Shown: positions 10,765 to 21,796, numbered from the stretch's first letter. The stretch: DNA of 64,000 bases from CAZACZ01 sp964483695 (GCA_964483695.1 CAZACZ010000004.1:1-64000), one strand, 5' to 3'. The notes: generated by a model not told the origin, from the letters alone. Translations and numbers: made by a program.

Positions 10765-12573
10765 ATGACGACCCGCACCGTCACAGCACCAGGCTCGCAG
10801 CATCGGATCCCCTTCTGGCGCAACGTCAAGACCTTGGGCATCATCGCCCAGGTCGTCTTCGTACTGCTCGTCGTCGCTGGCATCGGTGTGCTCGTCGACA
10901 ACGTGACGACGGCGCTGACCCGCGCCAACCTGCCTGCCGACTTCTCGTTCCTCGGCGAACGGGCCGGCATCCCCATCGCCGAGACGGCCATCCCGTATCG
11001 CATCACCGACTCGTACGCGCGAGCCCTTCTGATCGGCTTCTTGAACACCCTGAAAGTCGCCATCGTGGGCGTCGTCGCCGCTTCGCTCATCGGCGTTCTG
11101 GTCGGCGTGATGCGCTTGTCGGCCAACTGGCTCGTCAGGACCATCGCCACCGTCTACGTGGAGTTGCTCCGCAACATCCCGCTCGCGGTGCAGATCGTGT
11201 TCTGGTACGCCGCTATCTTGCTGCCCTTCCCGCCGCGCATCAACAATCCCGTCGCGCTTCCGGGTGGGGGCCTTCTGTCCAACGTGGGTCTCGCGGTGCC
11301 TTGGGTCTACCCGACCTACCGCTTCGACACCTGGATCCCTTGGCTCGTCGGTGCGCTCGTCCTCGCCGTCGTCATCGGTATCTGGCGCAAGCGTAGCCTC
11401 GACCGGCGCGACATCGTCGGCCGCGTGTGGCCGTTCCCCGTCGTGGCGTTCTTGCTGGTGGCCGGCATGGGCTACGGTGTCGCCTCGCTCGACCGGTCCG
11501 TCGCGAGCGGGATCCGTGTCGAGTTCGACGCCGCCAGGGGACGCGGGATCGTCCAGCGCGAGACCGAAGGCGGAACCGAGCCCGTGGCGTTCGTGCCCGT
11601 CAAGGTGACCTTGGAGCGCGCGCAGATCGTCGCAACCTCGCAGAACCTGGTCGAGTCGCGCCAACGCGTCGCCTCGACCGTGCGGTTCCCCCATATCGGC
11701 AAACGGGAGGCGGAGCAGTTCGAGGTCGTCTTCGCCGATCCCGCTGCCGCCGAGGCCGCTGGCTACCAGCTGCACTTCGAGCGCTTCCCGTCGGTCGCTA
11801 CCGTCTACGTCGACCGGAACGGCAACGACCGCTTCGACGAAGGGGAGGAACTCGACCCGGACAGCGGGGTGGGCTACAACGGCGTGAACGTGGTCATGCA
11901 CGTCACCGCCTTCGAGCGCGTCGTCGTGAGCGACCGCGACGGTCAGGTGCGCACACCGTTGTTCACGGCCGTTACGGATCCGTCGGCCGTCCCGGAGGAG
12001 GAGGCTCCCGCCGCCGGTGGCCGTTTCTCGGCGTTCGGTCAGGCCGCGACCCAGACGGAGACGTCGTCCGAGCTCGAGGCGGGCGCCGAGGTGCTGCCGG
12101 TCGGGCCCCTGGTCCTCTCGGGAACCAGCATCCCGGTCTCGAACTACGAAGGCGGGGTACGCTTCACCGTCAACTACCTTGCATTGTTGCTTGCCCTCGT
12201 CGTCTACACCTCGGCGTTCATCGGCGAGATCGTGAGGGGCGGGATCCAGGCCGTCCACAAGGGTCAGCGGGAGGCCGCGATGGCGCTCGGGCTCTCTGGG
12301 TACCAGACGTTCTCGTTGATCGTGTTCCCGCAAGCGTTGCGGATCGTCCTGCCGCCGGTGATCAGTCAGTACCTGAACCTGACCAAGAACTCGTCGCTTG
12401 CCACGCTGGCCGGCTACGCCGAGTTGTTCGTCATCGCCAGCGTCGTCAGCAACCAGACGGGCGCCGCGATCCCGATCGCGCTGCTGCTCGTCGGGTCCTA
12501 TCTCGCGATCAGCTTGGCGTTCTCTCTGGTGCTCAACAAGGTGAACGCCCGCCTTGCTCTGGTGGAGCGCTGA
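10765..12573 (+). CDS. aapQ: Amino-acid ABC transporter permease (AapQ-like) with an inserted extracytoplasmic domain
   Basis: 602 aa, about 200 longer than usual for AapQ/BztB (about 400). The N-terminal part has the HisM-type helices (AIVGVVAASLIGVLVGVMRLS) and the C-terminal part the complete permease core with the ATPase-contacting EAA-like loop (GQREAAMALGLSGYQTF). Between them, about residues 250-452 form a soluble, beta-rich, acidic insertion with an EF-hand-like loop DRNGNDRFDEGE (residues 350-361: ligands at loop positions 1, 3, 5, 9 and 12), reminiscent of SdrB-like or dockerin calcium sites. The start is uncertain: ATG 10765 fits the family, but in-frame GTG 10705 and ATG 10726 exist and none has a strong ribosome site. 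It ends 1 nt before aapM. Confidence 0.9.
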   Translation: MTTRTVTAPGSQHRIPFWRNVKTLGIIAQVVFVLLVVAGIGVLVDNVTTALTRANLPADFSFLGERAGIPIAETAIPYRITDSYARALLIGFLNTLKVAIVGVVAASLIGVLVGVMRLSANWLVRTIATVYVELLRNIPLAVQIVFWYAAILLPFPPRINNPVALPGGGLLSNVGLAVPWVYPTYRFDTWIPWLVGALVLAVVIGIWRKRSLDRRDIVGRVWPFPVVAFLLVAGMGYGVASLDRSVASGIRVEFDAARGRGIVQRETEGGTEPVAFVPVKVTLERAQIVATSQNLVESRQRVASTVRFPHIGKREAEQFEVVFADPAAAEAAGYQLHFERFPSVATVYVDRNGNDRFDEGEELDPDSGVGYNGVNVVMHVTAFERVVVSDRDGQVRTPLFTAVTDPSAVPEEEAPAAGGRFSAFGQAATQTETSSELEAGAEVLPVGPLVLSGTSIPVSNYEGGVRFTVNYLALLLALVVYTSAFIGEIVRGGIQAVHKGQREAAMALGLSGYQTFSLIVFPQALRIVLPPVISQYLNLTKNSSLATLAGYAELFVIASVVSNQTGAAIPIALLLVGSYLAISLAFSLVLNKVNARLALVER

Positions 12574-12574
12574 C

Positions 12575-13792
12575 ATGTTCCAAGTGATCGAGTCTCGGCC
12601 CGCTCCCGTTCCTACCAGGGGGGCCATGGTCTGGCTGCGGAGGAACCTCTTCTCGTCGCCACTCAACACCTTGCTGACGGTCGTGACGGGCGCCTTCGTC
12701 GCTTTCGCGGTCTACAACTTGGCAGCCTTCGTCTTCGTCCAGGCGTCCTGGGGCCAGGTGTGGGCGAACATGAAGCTCTTCGGCGTCTACCGCTACCCCG
12801 TGGACCTGCTGTGGCGGCCCATGACGATCGCGGCGGCGATGATGGCCCTACTCGGCACGATGTCGGGAGCCAGTGGCCGTGGCTCCATCGTCGCGAACGC
12901 GTTCTTCGCGTTCCAGGGGCTCGTCGGCCTGTTGTCGGTCATCGCCGTCTTGTTCTGGCCGTCCGTGCGGTTGCTGTGGCCGATGGTGTTGGTGCTCGGC
13001 TTCGCCGGCTACCTGTTGGGGCGTGTACGGCCCGGCATCGTCCGGGTACTGCCTTGGGCATGGCTGGCGTGGCTCTTCCTAGGGCTGGCGCTCTTGTACG
13101 GCGTCACCCCAGGCTCCGGTCTCCTGCGGTTCGTGCCTTCGCGCGACTGGGGCGGCTTCTTGCTCACGCTCGTGCTCTTCACCGGCATCATCCCCAGCTT
13201 CCCGATCGGCGTGGCGCTGGCACTGGGTCGGACGAGCAAGATGCCCGCCATCAAGTACTTCAGCATCGGGTTCATCGAAGTGGTGCGTGGGGCGCCGCTC
13301 ATCATGTGGCTCTTCATCGCTTCGTTGCTCCTGCCGCTGCTCCTCGACATGGACGCGAACGCGCTACCGGCGATCTTGCGGGCGTATGTCGCCATCACGC
13401 TGTTCTCGGCGGCGTACATGGCCGAGAACGTCCGCGGCGGTCTGCAGTCCGTGCCGCGCGGCCAGGCGGAAGCAGCCAGGTCTCTGGGTCTGTCTGCGTG
13501 GCAGACGACCCGGCTCATCGTGCTGCCGCAGGCGCTGCGCGCCGTGATCCCGGCGATCGTCGGACAGGCGATCGGTCTGTTCAAGGACACCTCGCTGGTG
13601 TTCATCGTCGGGCTGGTGGACTTCTTCAAGGTCGCGGACCTCGTCTCGGTACAGCCTCAGTCGCTGTTGGTGACCGGCGGCGTGAAACTCGAGGTGTTCT
13701 TGTTCATCGCGATGATCTACTTCTTCTTCGCGTACCGGATGAGTGTCGCGTCGCGCCAACTGGAGCGGGAGTTGGGCGTTGGCGTCCGATGA
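12575..13792 (+). CDS. aapM: Amino-acid ABC transporter permease (AapM-like)
   Basis: 405 aa, normal length for the second permease of the Aap/Bzt group, with about eight hydrophobic segments and the EAA loop (RGQAEAARSLGLSAWQTTRLIVLPQALR). ATG 12575 is 1 nt after the aapQ stop; an upstream in-frame ATG (12554) would overlap aapQ further and adds no conserved sequence. It forms the membrane channel with AapQ. Unlike AapQ it has no extra domain. Confidence 0.93.
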   Translation: MFQVIESRPAPVPTRGAMVWLRRNLFSSPLNTLLTVVTGAFVAFAVYNLAAFVFVQASWGQVWANMKLFGVYRYPVDLLWRPMTIAAAMMALLGTMSGASGRGSIVANAFFAFQGLVGLLSVIAVLFWPSVRLLWPMVLVLGFAGYLLGRVRPGIVRVLPWAWLAWLFLGLALLYGVTPGSGLLRFVPSRDWGGFLLTLVLFTGIIPSFPIGVALALGRTSKMPAIKYFSIGFIEVVRGAPLIMWLFIASLLLPLLLDMDANALPAILRAYVAITLFSAAYMAENVRGGLQSVPRGQAEAARSLGLSAWQTTRLIVLPQALRAVIPAIVGQAIGLFKDTSLVFIVGLVDFFKVADLVSVQPQSLLVTGGVKLEVFLFIAMIYFFFAYRMSVASRQLERELGVGVR

Positions 13793-13850
13793 CGCGCACG
13801 AGGCACAATCGAGTCGCGGTGACCGCAGAGCACCGCGTGAGAGGACGTAC

Positions 13851-14633
<783 letters not shown>

Positions 14634-14715
14634 CCGACCGCGCCGCGCCGCGGCGGGCGGACGGCGGCGGTCCTGGCCGCACGGAATGTCACAGCCGCCT
14701 GCGGCGCGCACCTTC

Positions 14716-14721
14716 TAGACT
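14716..14721 (+). promoter_or_regulatory. -10 element TAGACT for the leaderless mini-ORF and pilT
   Basis: TAGACT ends 6 nt before ATG 14728, the same geometry as the other leaderless starts here, but this ATG opens a 12-codon ORF rather than pilT. Confidence 0.6.
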
Positions 14722-14727
14722 GACCCC

Positions 14728-14762
14728 ATGTCGAGCGCAAGGCGTACGTGTAGGGGACGCTC

Positions 14763-14766
<4 letters not shown>
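14728..14766 (+). CDS. Leaderless 12-codon leader ORF overlapping pilT
   Basis: ATG 14728 lies 6 nt after TAGACT and opens MSSARRTCRGRS, whose TGA (14764-14766) overlaps the pilT ATG (14763) as ATGA. Arg-rich (5 of 12). The mini-ORF covers the region where a pilT ribosome site would be; GTAGGGG inside it (about 14750-14756) could serve as a weak site. My reading is that a leaderless ribosome translates the peptide and then re-initiates at pilT. Not a protein family; supported only by the promoter geometry and overlap. Confidence 0.5.
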
Positions 14767-15923
<1,157 letters not shown>

Positions 15924-15948
15924 GCGTCGTCGACGCCCCTCCGGTGCG

Positions 15949-17436
15949 TCACCAGGTCGGGACCTTCGGGCGCCACGGCAGCGCACCCACCACCTCGCCG
16001 CGGAGGTCGTAGACGTCGGCGTCGGTGACGCGCACCCGCACCAGGTCGCCGATCTTCACGGTTCCGTCGCCTGCGGCCGTCACCACGCCGTCGATGCCGG
16101 GAGCGTCGCCCTTGCCGCGGCCGATCACCTCGCCTGGCGCCTCGCCGTAGTCGTCGATCAGCACCTCGATCTCGCGTCCGACCTTGGCGCGCTGCTTCTC
16201 CCACGAGATGCCTTGCTGCAGCGCCATCAGGCGCTCGTAGCGCTCTTGCTTCAGCTCCTCGGGGACGGCGCCCGGCAGGTCGTTCGCGTCGGCCTCCGGC
16301 ACCTCGCTGTACGGGAACGCCCCCACGCGGTCCAGCCGGGCCTCGCGCAGGAAGTCGAGCAGGACCTCGAAGTCGGCCTCGGTCTCGCCCGGGAAGCCGA
16401 CGATGAAGGTGGAGCGCAGCGTGAGCTCGGGGCAGACCTCGCGCCACGCCGCGATGGTGGCGAGGTGGCTGTCGGCGCCGCCGGGGCGGCGCATGGCGCG
16501 CAGCACGCGCGGGCTCGCGTGCTGCAGGGGAACGTCGAGTTAGGGGAGGAGATTCCCTTCGGCCATCAGCGGTATCAGCTCGCGCACTTGAGGGTACGGG
16601 TAGACGTAGTGAAGCCGCACCCAAGCGCCGAGCTCGCCAAGTTCGCGCACCAGGTCGACCAGGTGGGCGCGCACCTCCCTACCTTGGTAGCTGCTGGCAC
16701 GGTGGCGAAGGTCGACGCCGTAGGCGCTGGAGTCCTGCGCGATCACGAGGAGCTCCTTGGTGCCGCTCGCCAGCAACCGGGTGGCCTCGTACAGCACGTC
16801 GGCGGCGTCGCGCGACACTTGCAGGCCGCGAAGCTTCGGGATGATGCAGAAGCTGCAGCGGTGGTTGCACCCCTCGGCGATCTTCAGGTAGGCGTAGTGG
16901 CGTGGCGTGAGCCGCACCGTGCCGGCACCGCCGGGCAACGCGGCCGCACCGTCGCCGCGTGGCGCGGCCATGGGCACCAGCGAGGTGAACGGGTGGGCGT
17001 CGATGGGCAGCGCCCGCCGCACCGCCGTCATGACCCCGTCGACGTCGGCTTGCCCCGTCACGGCCAGCACCTGCGGGTGGCGCGCGAGGATGGTGTCGGG
17101 GCGCTCGCCCAGGCATCCCGTCACGACCACCCGACCGTTCTCGCGGAGCGCCTCGCCGATGGCGTCGAGCGACTCCTCCACCGCCGGGGTGATGAAGCCG
17201 CAGGTGTTGACCACCACCAGCTCGGCCTGGTCGTAGTCGGGCACGATCTCGTACCCTTCGGCCCGCAGTTGCGTGAGGATCCGTTCGCTGTCGACCAAGG
17301 CCTTCGGGCAACCGAGGCTGACGAACCCGACGCGACCACCGTCTCGCGGTGGGTCGGCGCCGTTGGTCGTGCGGGCGGTGCCGGGTACCGGGGAGGTGGG
17401 AGTGGGGCGCTGGGGCGTGCCGGTGCCGTCGTTCAT
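15949..17436 (-). pseudogene. rimO: Ribosomal protein S12 (uS12) Asp methylthiotransferase RimO, interrupted by one in-frame TAA
   Basis: Reads as a complete RimO of 495 codons except for TAA at 16540-16542, which sits exactly where the family has the Tyr of PYLDVPLQHASP; a one-base change TAC to TAA explains it and the frame is unchanged on both sides. The N-terminal MTTase domain has its three Cys (GCPK, NTCGF, GCLG), the radical-SAM site CNHRCSFC is intact, and the downstream part (15949-16539) has the rest of the barrel and the TRAM domain. Start ATG 17436 overlaps the folC stop (ATGA). It would add a methylthio group to Asp of S12. It may be a consensus error, a recent null allele or two split proteins; the first is a real possibility in a gapped draft. 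Confidence 0.85.
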
Positions 17437-18767
17437 GCCGTCCGCGAGTCTAGCAGACCGGCTGCCGAAGGCGCCGTCGGCGGCGCTTCGGTGCGCGGCG
17501 CCAGGCGCCGACCGTGGCGCCGCAGCCAAGGCCGGAGGCGGCCCGCGAGGTAGAGCGACCCGGCGATCACCACGCGGCCCCCCTCGGGGCAGCGCTGCAG
17601 CGCCACCACCAACGCCGCGTCGGGATCCGCCTCGACGCTGACCGCGTCCGTCGCGGTACCCGTCGGCGCGGCCGGCACGCCGTCGCCCGGCGCCGCCTCG
17701 GTCAGCACCACGTGGTGGGCGCGCGCCGCCAGCAGCGGAAGCATGGTGGGCCCCGCCTTGCGCCGCAGCGCGCCGAACAGCAGCACGTACGGGTCGTCGC
17801 GCTCGGACGCGAGCTCGCTCGCTAGGCGCGCGACGGCCGCCGGGTCGTGGGCACCGTCTAGGATCACGGTGCGGCCGCGCACCCGGAACCGCTCGCCGCG
17901 CGCCGGGAGGGGCGGGGCGTGCAAGCCCACCGCGACCGCGCGCTCGTCGAGCCCGAGCAGGCGCATGGCGGCCGCCGCCAAGCGGGCGTTGTCGGCGCGG
18001 GTGCCGGCGCGGTCGAGGGCGAGACCGGCGGGGAGGGCGAAGCGGCGCTCCTCGTGGGCGGCGACGACGGAGCCGGGCGGACGCGCCGCGGGGTCGACGA
18101 ACAGCGGCGCGCCGACGCGCGCGGCGACGTCGGCCACCACGGCGAGCGCCTCGCCGCGGGCGCCGGTGACGGCCGGCACGCCGGGACGGAAGGCGCCGGC
18201 CTTGTCGCGGGCGATCGCCTGCAGCGTCGTACCGAGCGTGTCCAGGTGGTCGAGGTCGACGTTGGTCAACACCACCAGGCGCACCGGCTCGACTGCGCGC
18301 GTGGCGTCGGAGGCGCCGCCCACCCCGGCCTCGAGGACCGCCGCGGTGGCGCCGGCGTCGGCGAACGTCCGCAGCGCCAGAGCGAGCGTCCACTCGAAGA
18401 AGGCGGGTTGGCGCTCCGGGGCCGGCGCCTGCGCCGCGGACCAGCGCATCGCCTCGGCCACGAAGCGGCGCACCGCGGCGCGGGTCACGGGCGCGCCGTC
18501 GACGGCGATGCGTTCGCGGAACTCCTCGACGTGCGGCGAGACGAAGCGGCCGGTGCGGTGGCCGGCGGCCTGCAGCCCCGCCGCGATCATCGTCGTCACC
18601 GTCCCCTTACCGTTGGTGCCCACCACGTGGACCACCAGCGGAGGCGCGGTGAGGCCCCAGGCCGCCAGCAGCGCAGCGGCTCGGTCGGGGCCGCGGGCGC
18701 CGCCTGCTCGTGTGCGACCGAAGAGCCAGGCCAAGGCCTCCGGGTAGGACGGCAGCGCGATCGGCAT
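17433..18767 (-). CDS. folC: Bifunctional dihydrofolate synthase / folylpolyglutamate synthase
   Basis: 444 aa. P-loop VVGTNGKGTVTTM near residue 50, then FVSPHVEEFRERI, and the Mur-ligase C-terminal domain with GRTVILDGAHDPAAV. It adds Glu to dihydropteroate and to folates. It lies 23 nt downstream of the unknown gene at 18791-19492 and overlaps rimO by 4 nt, so the three are co-transcribed. No inactivating change seen. Confidence 0.93.
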   Translation of the reverse strand: MPIALPSYPEALAWLFGRTRAGGARGPDRAAALLAAWGLTAPPLVVHVVGTNGKGTVTTMIAAGLQAAGHRTGRFVSPHVEEFRERIAVDGAPVTRAAVRRFVAEAMRWSAAQAPAPERQPAFFEWTLALALRTFADAGATAAVLEAGVGGASDATRAVEPVRLVVLTNVDLDHLDTLGTTLQAIARDKAGAFRPGVPAVTGARGEALAVVADVAARVGAPLFVDPAARPPGSVVAAHEERRFALPAGLALDRAGTRADNARLAAAAMRLLGLDERAVAVGLHAPPLPARGERFRVRGRTVILDGAHDPAAVARLASELASERDDPYVLLFGALRRKAGPTMLPLLAARAHHVVLTEAAPGDGVPAAPTGTATDAVSVEADPDAALVVALQRCPEGGRVVIAGSLYLAGRLRPWLRRHGRRLAPRTEAPPTAPSAAGLLDSRTA

Positions 18768-18790
18768 GGTCGGGGCCGCGGGTGGGCGGT

Positions 18791-19492
18791 TCAGCTCTTG
18801 CGGCGCCGGCGCGGGCGGCGACGGCGCGAGCGACGCTTGCCGCTCTTGCCGGCGGTGCCTCCCCCCTCGGTGCCTCCTTCGTCGAACGGCTCGAGGGAGG
18901 GCTCGCTAGCGACCTTCACCAGCAGCGCGTCGAGGTGGCCTTCGGCCAGTCGCTGCGTGAGCTTGAGGATGGTGTGCGGCGGCGTGACGTCGACGTAGAC
19001 CACGCTCTGACCAGGGTGCAACAAGTACGCGCGGGCGCGCTTCGGGCCGAGGGCGGTGTCGAGATCGACCTCCCCCACGAACTGCACCGTGACGTCCTTG
19101 CCCAACATCGGCAGGCATGCGAGCTCGGTCTCGCCCAAGCTCCGCAGCTCGTGCAGCAACGAGAGCGGGTCGCGGTAGGGCCGCAGGTAGGGCATGTGCG
19201 CCACGTCCTTGGCGCCCTTGGCGGCGGTGACCACGCCGTTCTGCGTATCGAAGGTGACGTCGAACACGCGTTGCTCGGTACGCTCTTGCGTCTCTTCGCG
19301 GAACCGCAGACTGAAGTGCCGCTGGCTATGGCAGCGGCTGCGCTGCTGCACCGTGGCCAACCCGAGCGTTCCCTGGAACTGGGCTCGACCCTCCAACTGC
19401 GTGTGCCGGCCGCGCCCTTCGGTCTTCAGGACGTGCGTGCCCACGGGTTTGCCGCGCAGCGTGAGCCGGTAGCTGCAGACCTCGACCGCCAT
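18791..19492 (-). CDS. Conserved protein of unknown function with a strongly basic C-terminal tail
   Basis: 233 aa, no signal peptide. The first 190 residues look like a beta-rich domain (opening CSYRLTLRGKPVGTHVLKTE) faintly like DUF3108-type proteins, with a repeated T-F-D-T/V-T-F pattern in the middle. The last 20 residues are nearly all Arg and Lys, which suggests RNA or membrane-phosphate contact. ATG 19492 is leaderless: TAGATT ends 6 nt upstream. It heads the operon with folC and rimO, which may hint at a translation or ribosome link. I do not recognise the family with certainty. Confidence 0.75.
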   Translation of the reverse strand: MAVEVCSYRLTLRGKPVGTHVLKTEGRGRHTQLEGRAQFQGTLGLATVQQRSRCHSQRHFSLRFREETQERTEQRVFDVTFDTQNGVVTAAKGAKDVAHMPYLRPYRDPLSLLHELRSLGETELACLPMLGKDVTVQFVGEVDLDTALGPKRARAYLLHPGQSVVYVDVTPPHTILKLTQRLAEGHLDALLVKVASEPSLEPFDEGGTEGGGTAGKSGKRRSRRRRPRRRRKS

Positions 19493-19498
19493 GGCGTC

Positions 19499-19504
19499 AA
19501 TCTA
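19499..19504 (-). promoter_or_regulatory. -10 element TAGATT, leaderless start of the unknown-folC-rimO operon
   Basis: TAGATT on the minus strand, 6 nt before ATG 19492; no Shine-Dalgarno. Confidence 0.65.
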
Positions 19505-19531
19505 TCACGCGCCTGACGCTCGCCCGGACCG

Positions 19532-19537
19532 TAGCAT
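19532..19537 (+). promoter_or_regulatory. -10 element TAGCAT of the aldose epimerase gene
   Basis: TAGCAT, 21 nt before ATG 19559; predicted leader about 15 nt containing GGAGGGC, so this is a leadered start. Divergent from the promoter at 19499-19504. Confidence 0.5.
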
Positions 19538-19558
19538 GGCCGTCACGGAGGGCGTCGG

Positions 19559-20659
19559 ATGCCAAGGGTGCGGCGGTCGGGAGCGCGGCGCGTGGAGGTG
19601 CTCCCGTGGGGCGAGGTCGACGGTGTGCCGGTGGCGCTGGTGACGCTGCGGGCCGGCGCGCTGTGCGCTCGCGTCAGCAGCTTCGGCGCCACGTTGGTGG
19701 GGGTCGAGCTCCCGCCGGGCCGCGCGGACCCGGGCGGACACCGGCGGGACGTGGTGTGGGGCCGCGATGCGCTGGACGGGGGACCCGGCGGCGGCTACAT
19801 CGGTGCCCACCCGTACCTGGGCGGCACCATCGGCCGCGTGGCCAACCGCATCGCCGGCGCGAGCTTCGACCTAGATGGCCGCGAGGTCCGTCTGCCCGCC
19901 AACGAGGGCAGGCATCACCTGCATGGCGGCCTGCGTGGGTTCGACCGGCGACCCTGGCGCTGGGTCGTGCCCGAGGACCCACGGGTCGCCGCGGTACGGC
20001 TCTCGTACGTGTCGCCCGACGGCGAAGAAGGGTACCCGGGCGAGGTTCGCGTGGCGCTCGAGGTGCGGCTCGAGGAGAACGGGGTACTGTCGTTCGCGAC
20101 GAACGCCACGACCGATCGGCCGACGCCGCTGGCGTTGGCGCATCACCCGTACGTCAACTTAGCGGGGCACGCCGCCGGTTCGGTGCGCGAGCACCTGCTC
20201 GAGGTGCCGGCCAAGCACTACCTGCCCACCGACGCTGCCGGCGTCCCGACGGGGGAGATCCGACCCGTCGAGGGCACCCGCTACGACTTCCGGCAGCCGA
20301 AGGAGATCGGCAGCGACCTCGACACCCCCACCGTCCGCGAGCCGAGAGGGGGGTACGACGTGGCGTACCTGATCGACGGTGCCCATGGGACGCTTCGGAC
20401 CGCCGCGCGCCTGCGTGAACCGGTCGGGGGGCTCGAGCTCGAGCTACGCACCACGCAACGCTCGCTGCAGCTCTACACCGCCAACGACGTGCTCGACGTG
20501 CCGGGCAAGGACGGCGCGCTGTACGGCCGCTTCGGCGCCGTGGCGCTCGAGGCGCAGGCACCGCCGGACGCGGTGCATCACCCAGCGTTCGGCGACGTCG
20601 TGCTGCGGCCGGGCCAGGTGTACGCCCAGCGCAGCGAGTACCGCTTCGGGGGGTGGTGA
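19559..20659 (+). CDS. galM: Aldose 1-epimerase (mutarotase)
   Basis: 366 aa, galactose-mutarotase fold. The substrate-binding and catalytic residues are visible: NEGRHHLHGG, the catalytic His in AHHPYVNLAG, YDVAYLID, and the catalytic Glu in ALEAQAPPDAVH. It interconverts alpha and beta anomers of aldohexoses. ATG 19559 has GGAGGG upstream. About 15 extra residues precede the usual start. No sugar-utilisation genes are adjacent, so its physiological sugar is open. Confidence 0.93.
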   Translation: MPRVRRSGARRVEVLPWGEVDGVPVALVTLRAGALCARVSSFGATLVGVELPPGRADPGGHRRDVVWGRDALDGGPGGGYIGAHPYLGGTIGRVANRIAGASFDLDGREVRLPANEGRHHLHGGLRGFDRRPWRWVVPEDPRVAAVRLSYVSPDGEEGYPGEVRVALEVRLEENGVLSFATNATTDRPTPLALAHHPYVNLAGHAAGSVREHLLEVPAKHYLPTDAAGVPTGEIRPVEGTRYDFRQPKEIGSDLDTPTVREPRGGYDVAYLIDGAHGTLRTAARLREPVGGLELELRTTQRSLQLYTANDVLDVPGKDGALYGRFGAVALEAQAPPDAVHHPAFGDVVLRPGQVYAQRSEYRFGGW

Positions 20660-20660
20660 G

Positions 20661-20690
20661 GGCGCGCTGCGTTGCGGCGCGCTGCGTTGC
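20661..20690 (+). repeat. 15-bp direct duplication
   Basis: Two exact tandem copies of GGCGCGCTGCGTTGC between the convergent epimerase and HD-GYP genes, followed by the partial start GGCGCG. Confidence 0.9.
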
Positions 20691-20701
20691 GGCGCGGCGG
20701 C

Positions 20702-21796
20702 TCAGAACGGCAGGTCGCTGTCGCGCAACCGACCGAGGTCCTGGGTCGAACGGCCCTGGCGAAGGATGTTGATCAACAGCGACACCAGCGAGGGGTCGAG
20801 CTCGCTGCCGCTGCGTGCTTCGAGCGCCTTCTCCACCTCGCGCAGCGGCATCGCCTGGCCCCGCTCGCTGCTGAGCATGTCGAAGGTGTCGGCCACCGCG
20901 ACGATGCGGGCAAGCAGCGGGATGGCGTCCTTGCGCAGGGCGTCGGGGAAGCCGCTGCCGTCCCAGCACTCGTGGTGATGGCGGATCCCGTCGGCGGCGG
21001 CCCGCAACAGGTCGGTCGAGGCCACCAGGTTGGCACCGCGCTGCGGGTGCTCGAGGTCCTCGATGCTGAGGTCGAGCCCCGCGCCGAGTTTGCCGATGTC
21101 GTGGAGCATGGCCGCGAAGTAGAGGTCTGCGAGTTGCTTGCTGGGCAGCTCCAGGGTCCGGCCCAGCGCCAAGGCGTACGCCGTGACACGCTCGGCGTGC
21201 CCCAACTGGGCGAAATCCTGGGCCTCGAAGGCCTGGACGAAGGCGCGGGTGAACTCCACGAGGCTGCGCTTGGTGCGTCGCAGCTCCATGGCCTGGCTCT
21301 GCGCTTCGCCGAGCACGGAGCCCCAGCGCGCCACCAGCTTCAGCTCGTCGTCGGTGAACGCCGTCCCGCCGTGGCGTTGCAGCACCAACGCTCCGTACGC
21401 CGCGAAGCGACCGATCACCGGCACGACCACCGCCGAGGTGGCGTCGCGCATGCCGATCTCGCCGAGTTCGGCGCGTAACGCAGGCTCGTTGGGCGTGAAC
21501 AGTTCGCCCACCAGGTTCGGCACGATGCGCGGCCCGGGCGAGCGCCACGGGCCGTGCGCCGGCGTGAGGGCTAGCAGCGAAGGGCCGTAGCCGGACTCGG
21601 CATCGAACGCGTAGGCGCCGAGGGCGTCGCCGCGGATCACGTAGCCGCGGACGTCGTGGGGCAGCGTGGCGCACAGCGTGCGAAGCACCTCTTCGCTGCG
21701 CTCCTCCGGGCGCTGCAGCCGCAACAACCGCTCCACCGCCGTCAGCGCGTCGGGCGCGGCGCGATCGTCGGCGGATTGGAACAGGCGCCTCAGCAC
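20702..21796 (-). CDS. GAF-like plus HD-GYP domain protein (putative cyclic-di-GMP phosphodiesterase)
   Basis: 364 aa. Residues about 30-180 look like a GAF sensor; about 190-330 form an HD-GYP domain with the metal pair in MLHDIGKLG and the second signature HHHECWDGSGFPDAL, where the usual GYP is GFP. These enzymes degrade cyclic di-GMP or related dinucleotides and act in the cytoplasm. I start it at GTG 21796 because GGGAGGGGGA is 4-5 nt upstream; the open frame continues further upstream without conserved sequence. A possible 14-codon leader ORF overlaps the start. With pilT nearby, a motility link is possible but unproven. Confidence 0.85.
   Translation of the reverse strand: MLRRLFQSADDRAAPDALTAVERLLRLQRPEERSEEVLRTLCATLPHDVRGYVIRGDALGAYAFDAESGYGPSLLALTPAHGPWRSPGPRIVPNLVGELFTPNEPALRAELGEIGMRDATSAVVVPVIGRFAAYGALVLQRHGGTAFTDDELKLVARWGSVLGEAQSQAMELRRTKRSLVEFTRAFVQAFEAQDFAQLGHAERVTAYALALGRTLELPSKQLADLYFAAMLHDIGKLGAGLDLSIEDLEHPQRGANLVASTDLLRAAADGIRHHHECWDGSGFPDALRKDAIPLLARIVAVADTFDMLSSERGQAMPLREVEKALEARSGSELDPSLVSLLINILRQGRSTQDLGRLRDSDLPF

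Noticed and set aside
15924..15936. Hairpin GCGTCG-T-CGACGC between pilT and rimO as a terminator
   Set aside because: Short stem, effectively no loop and no T-tract; weak evidence.
16490..16560. Frameshift in rimO
   Set aside because: Both parts are in the same frame and the residues between them (LDVPLQHASPRVL) are conserved; only one codon, TAA, is wrong.
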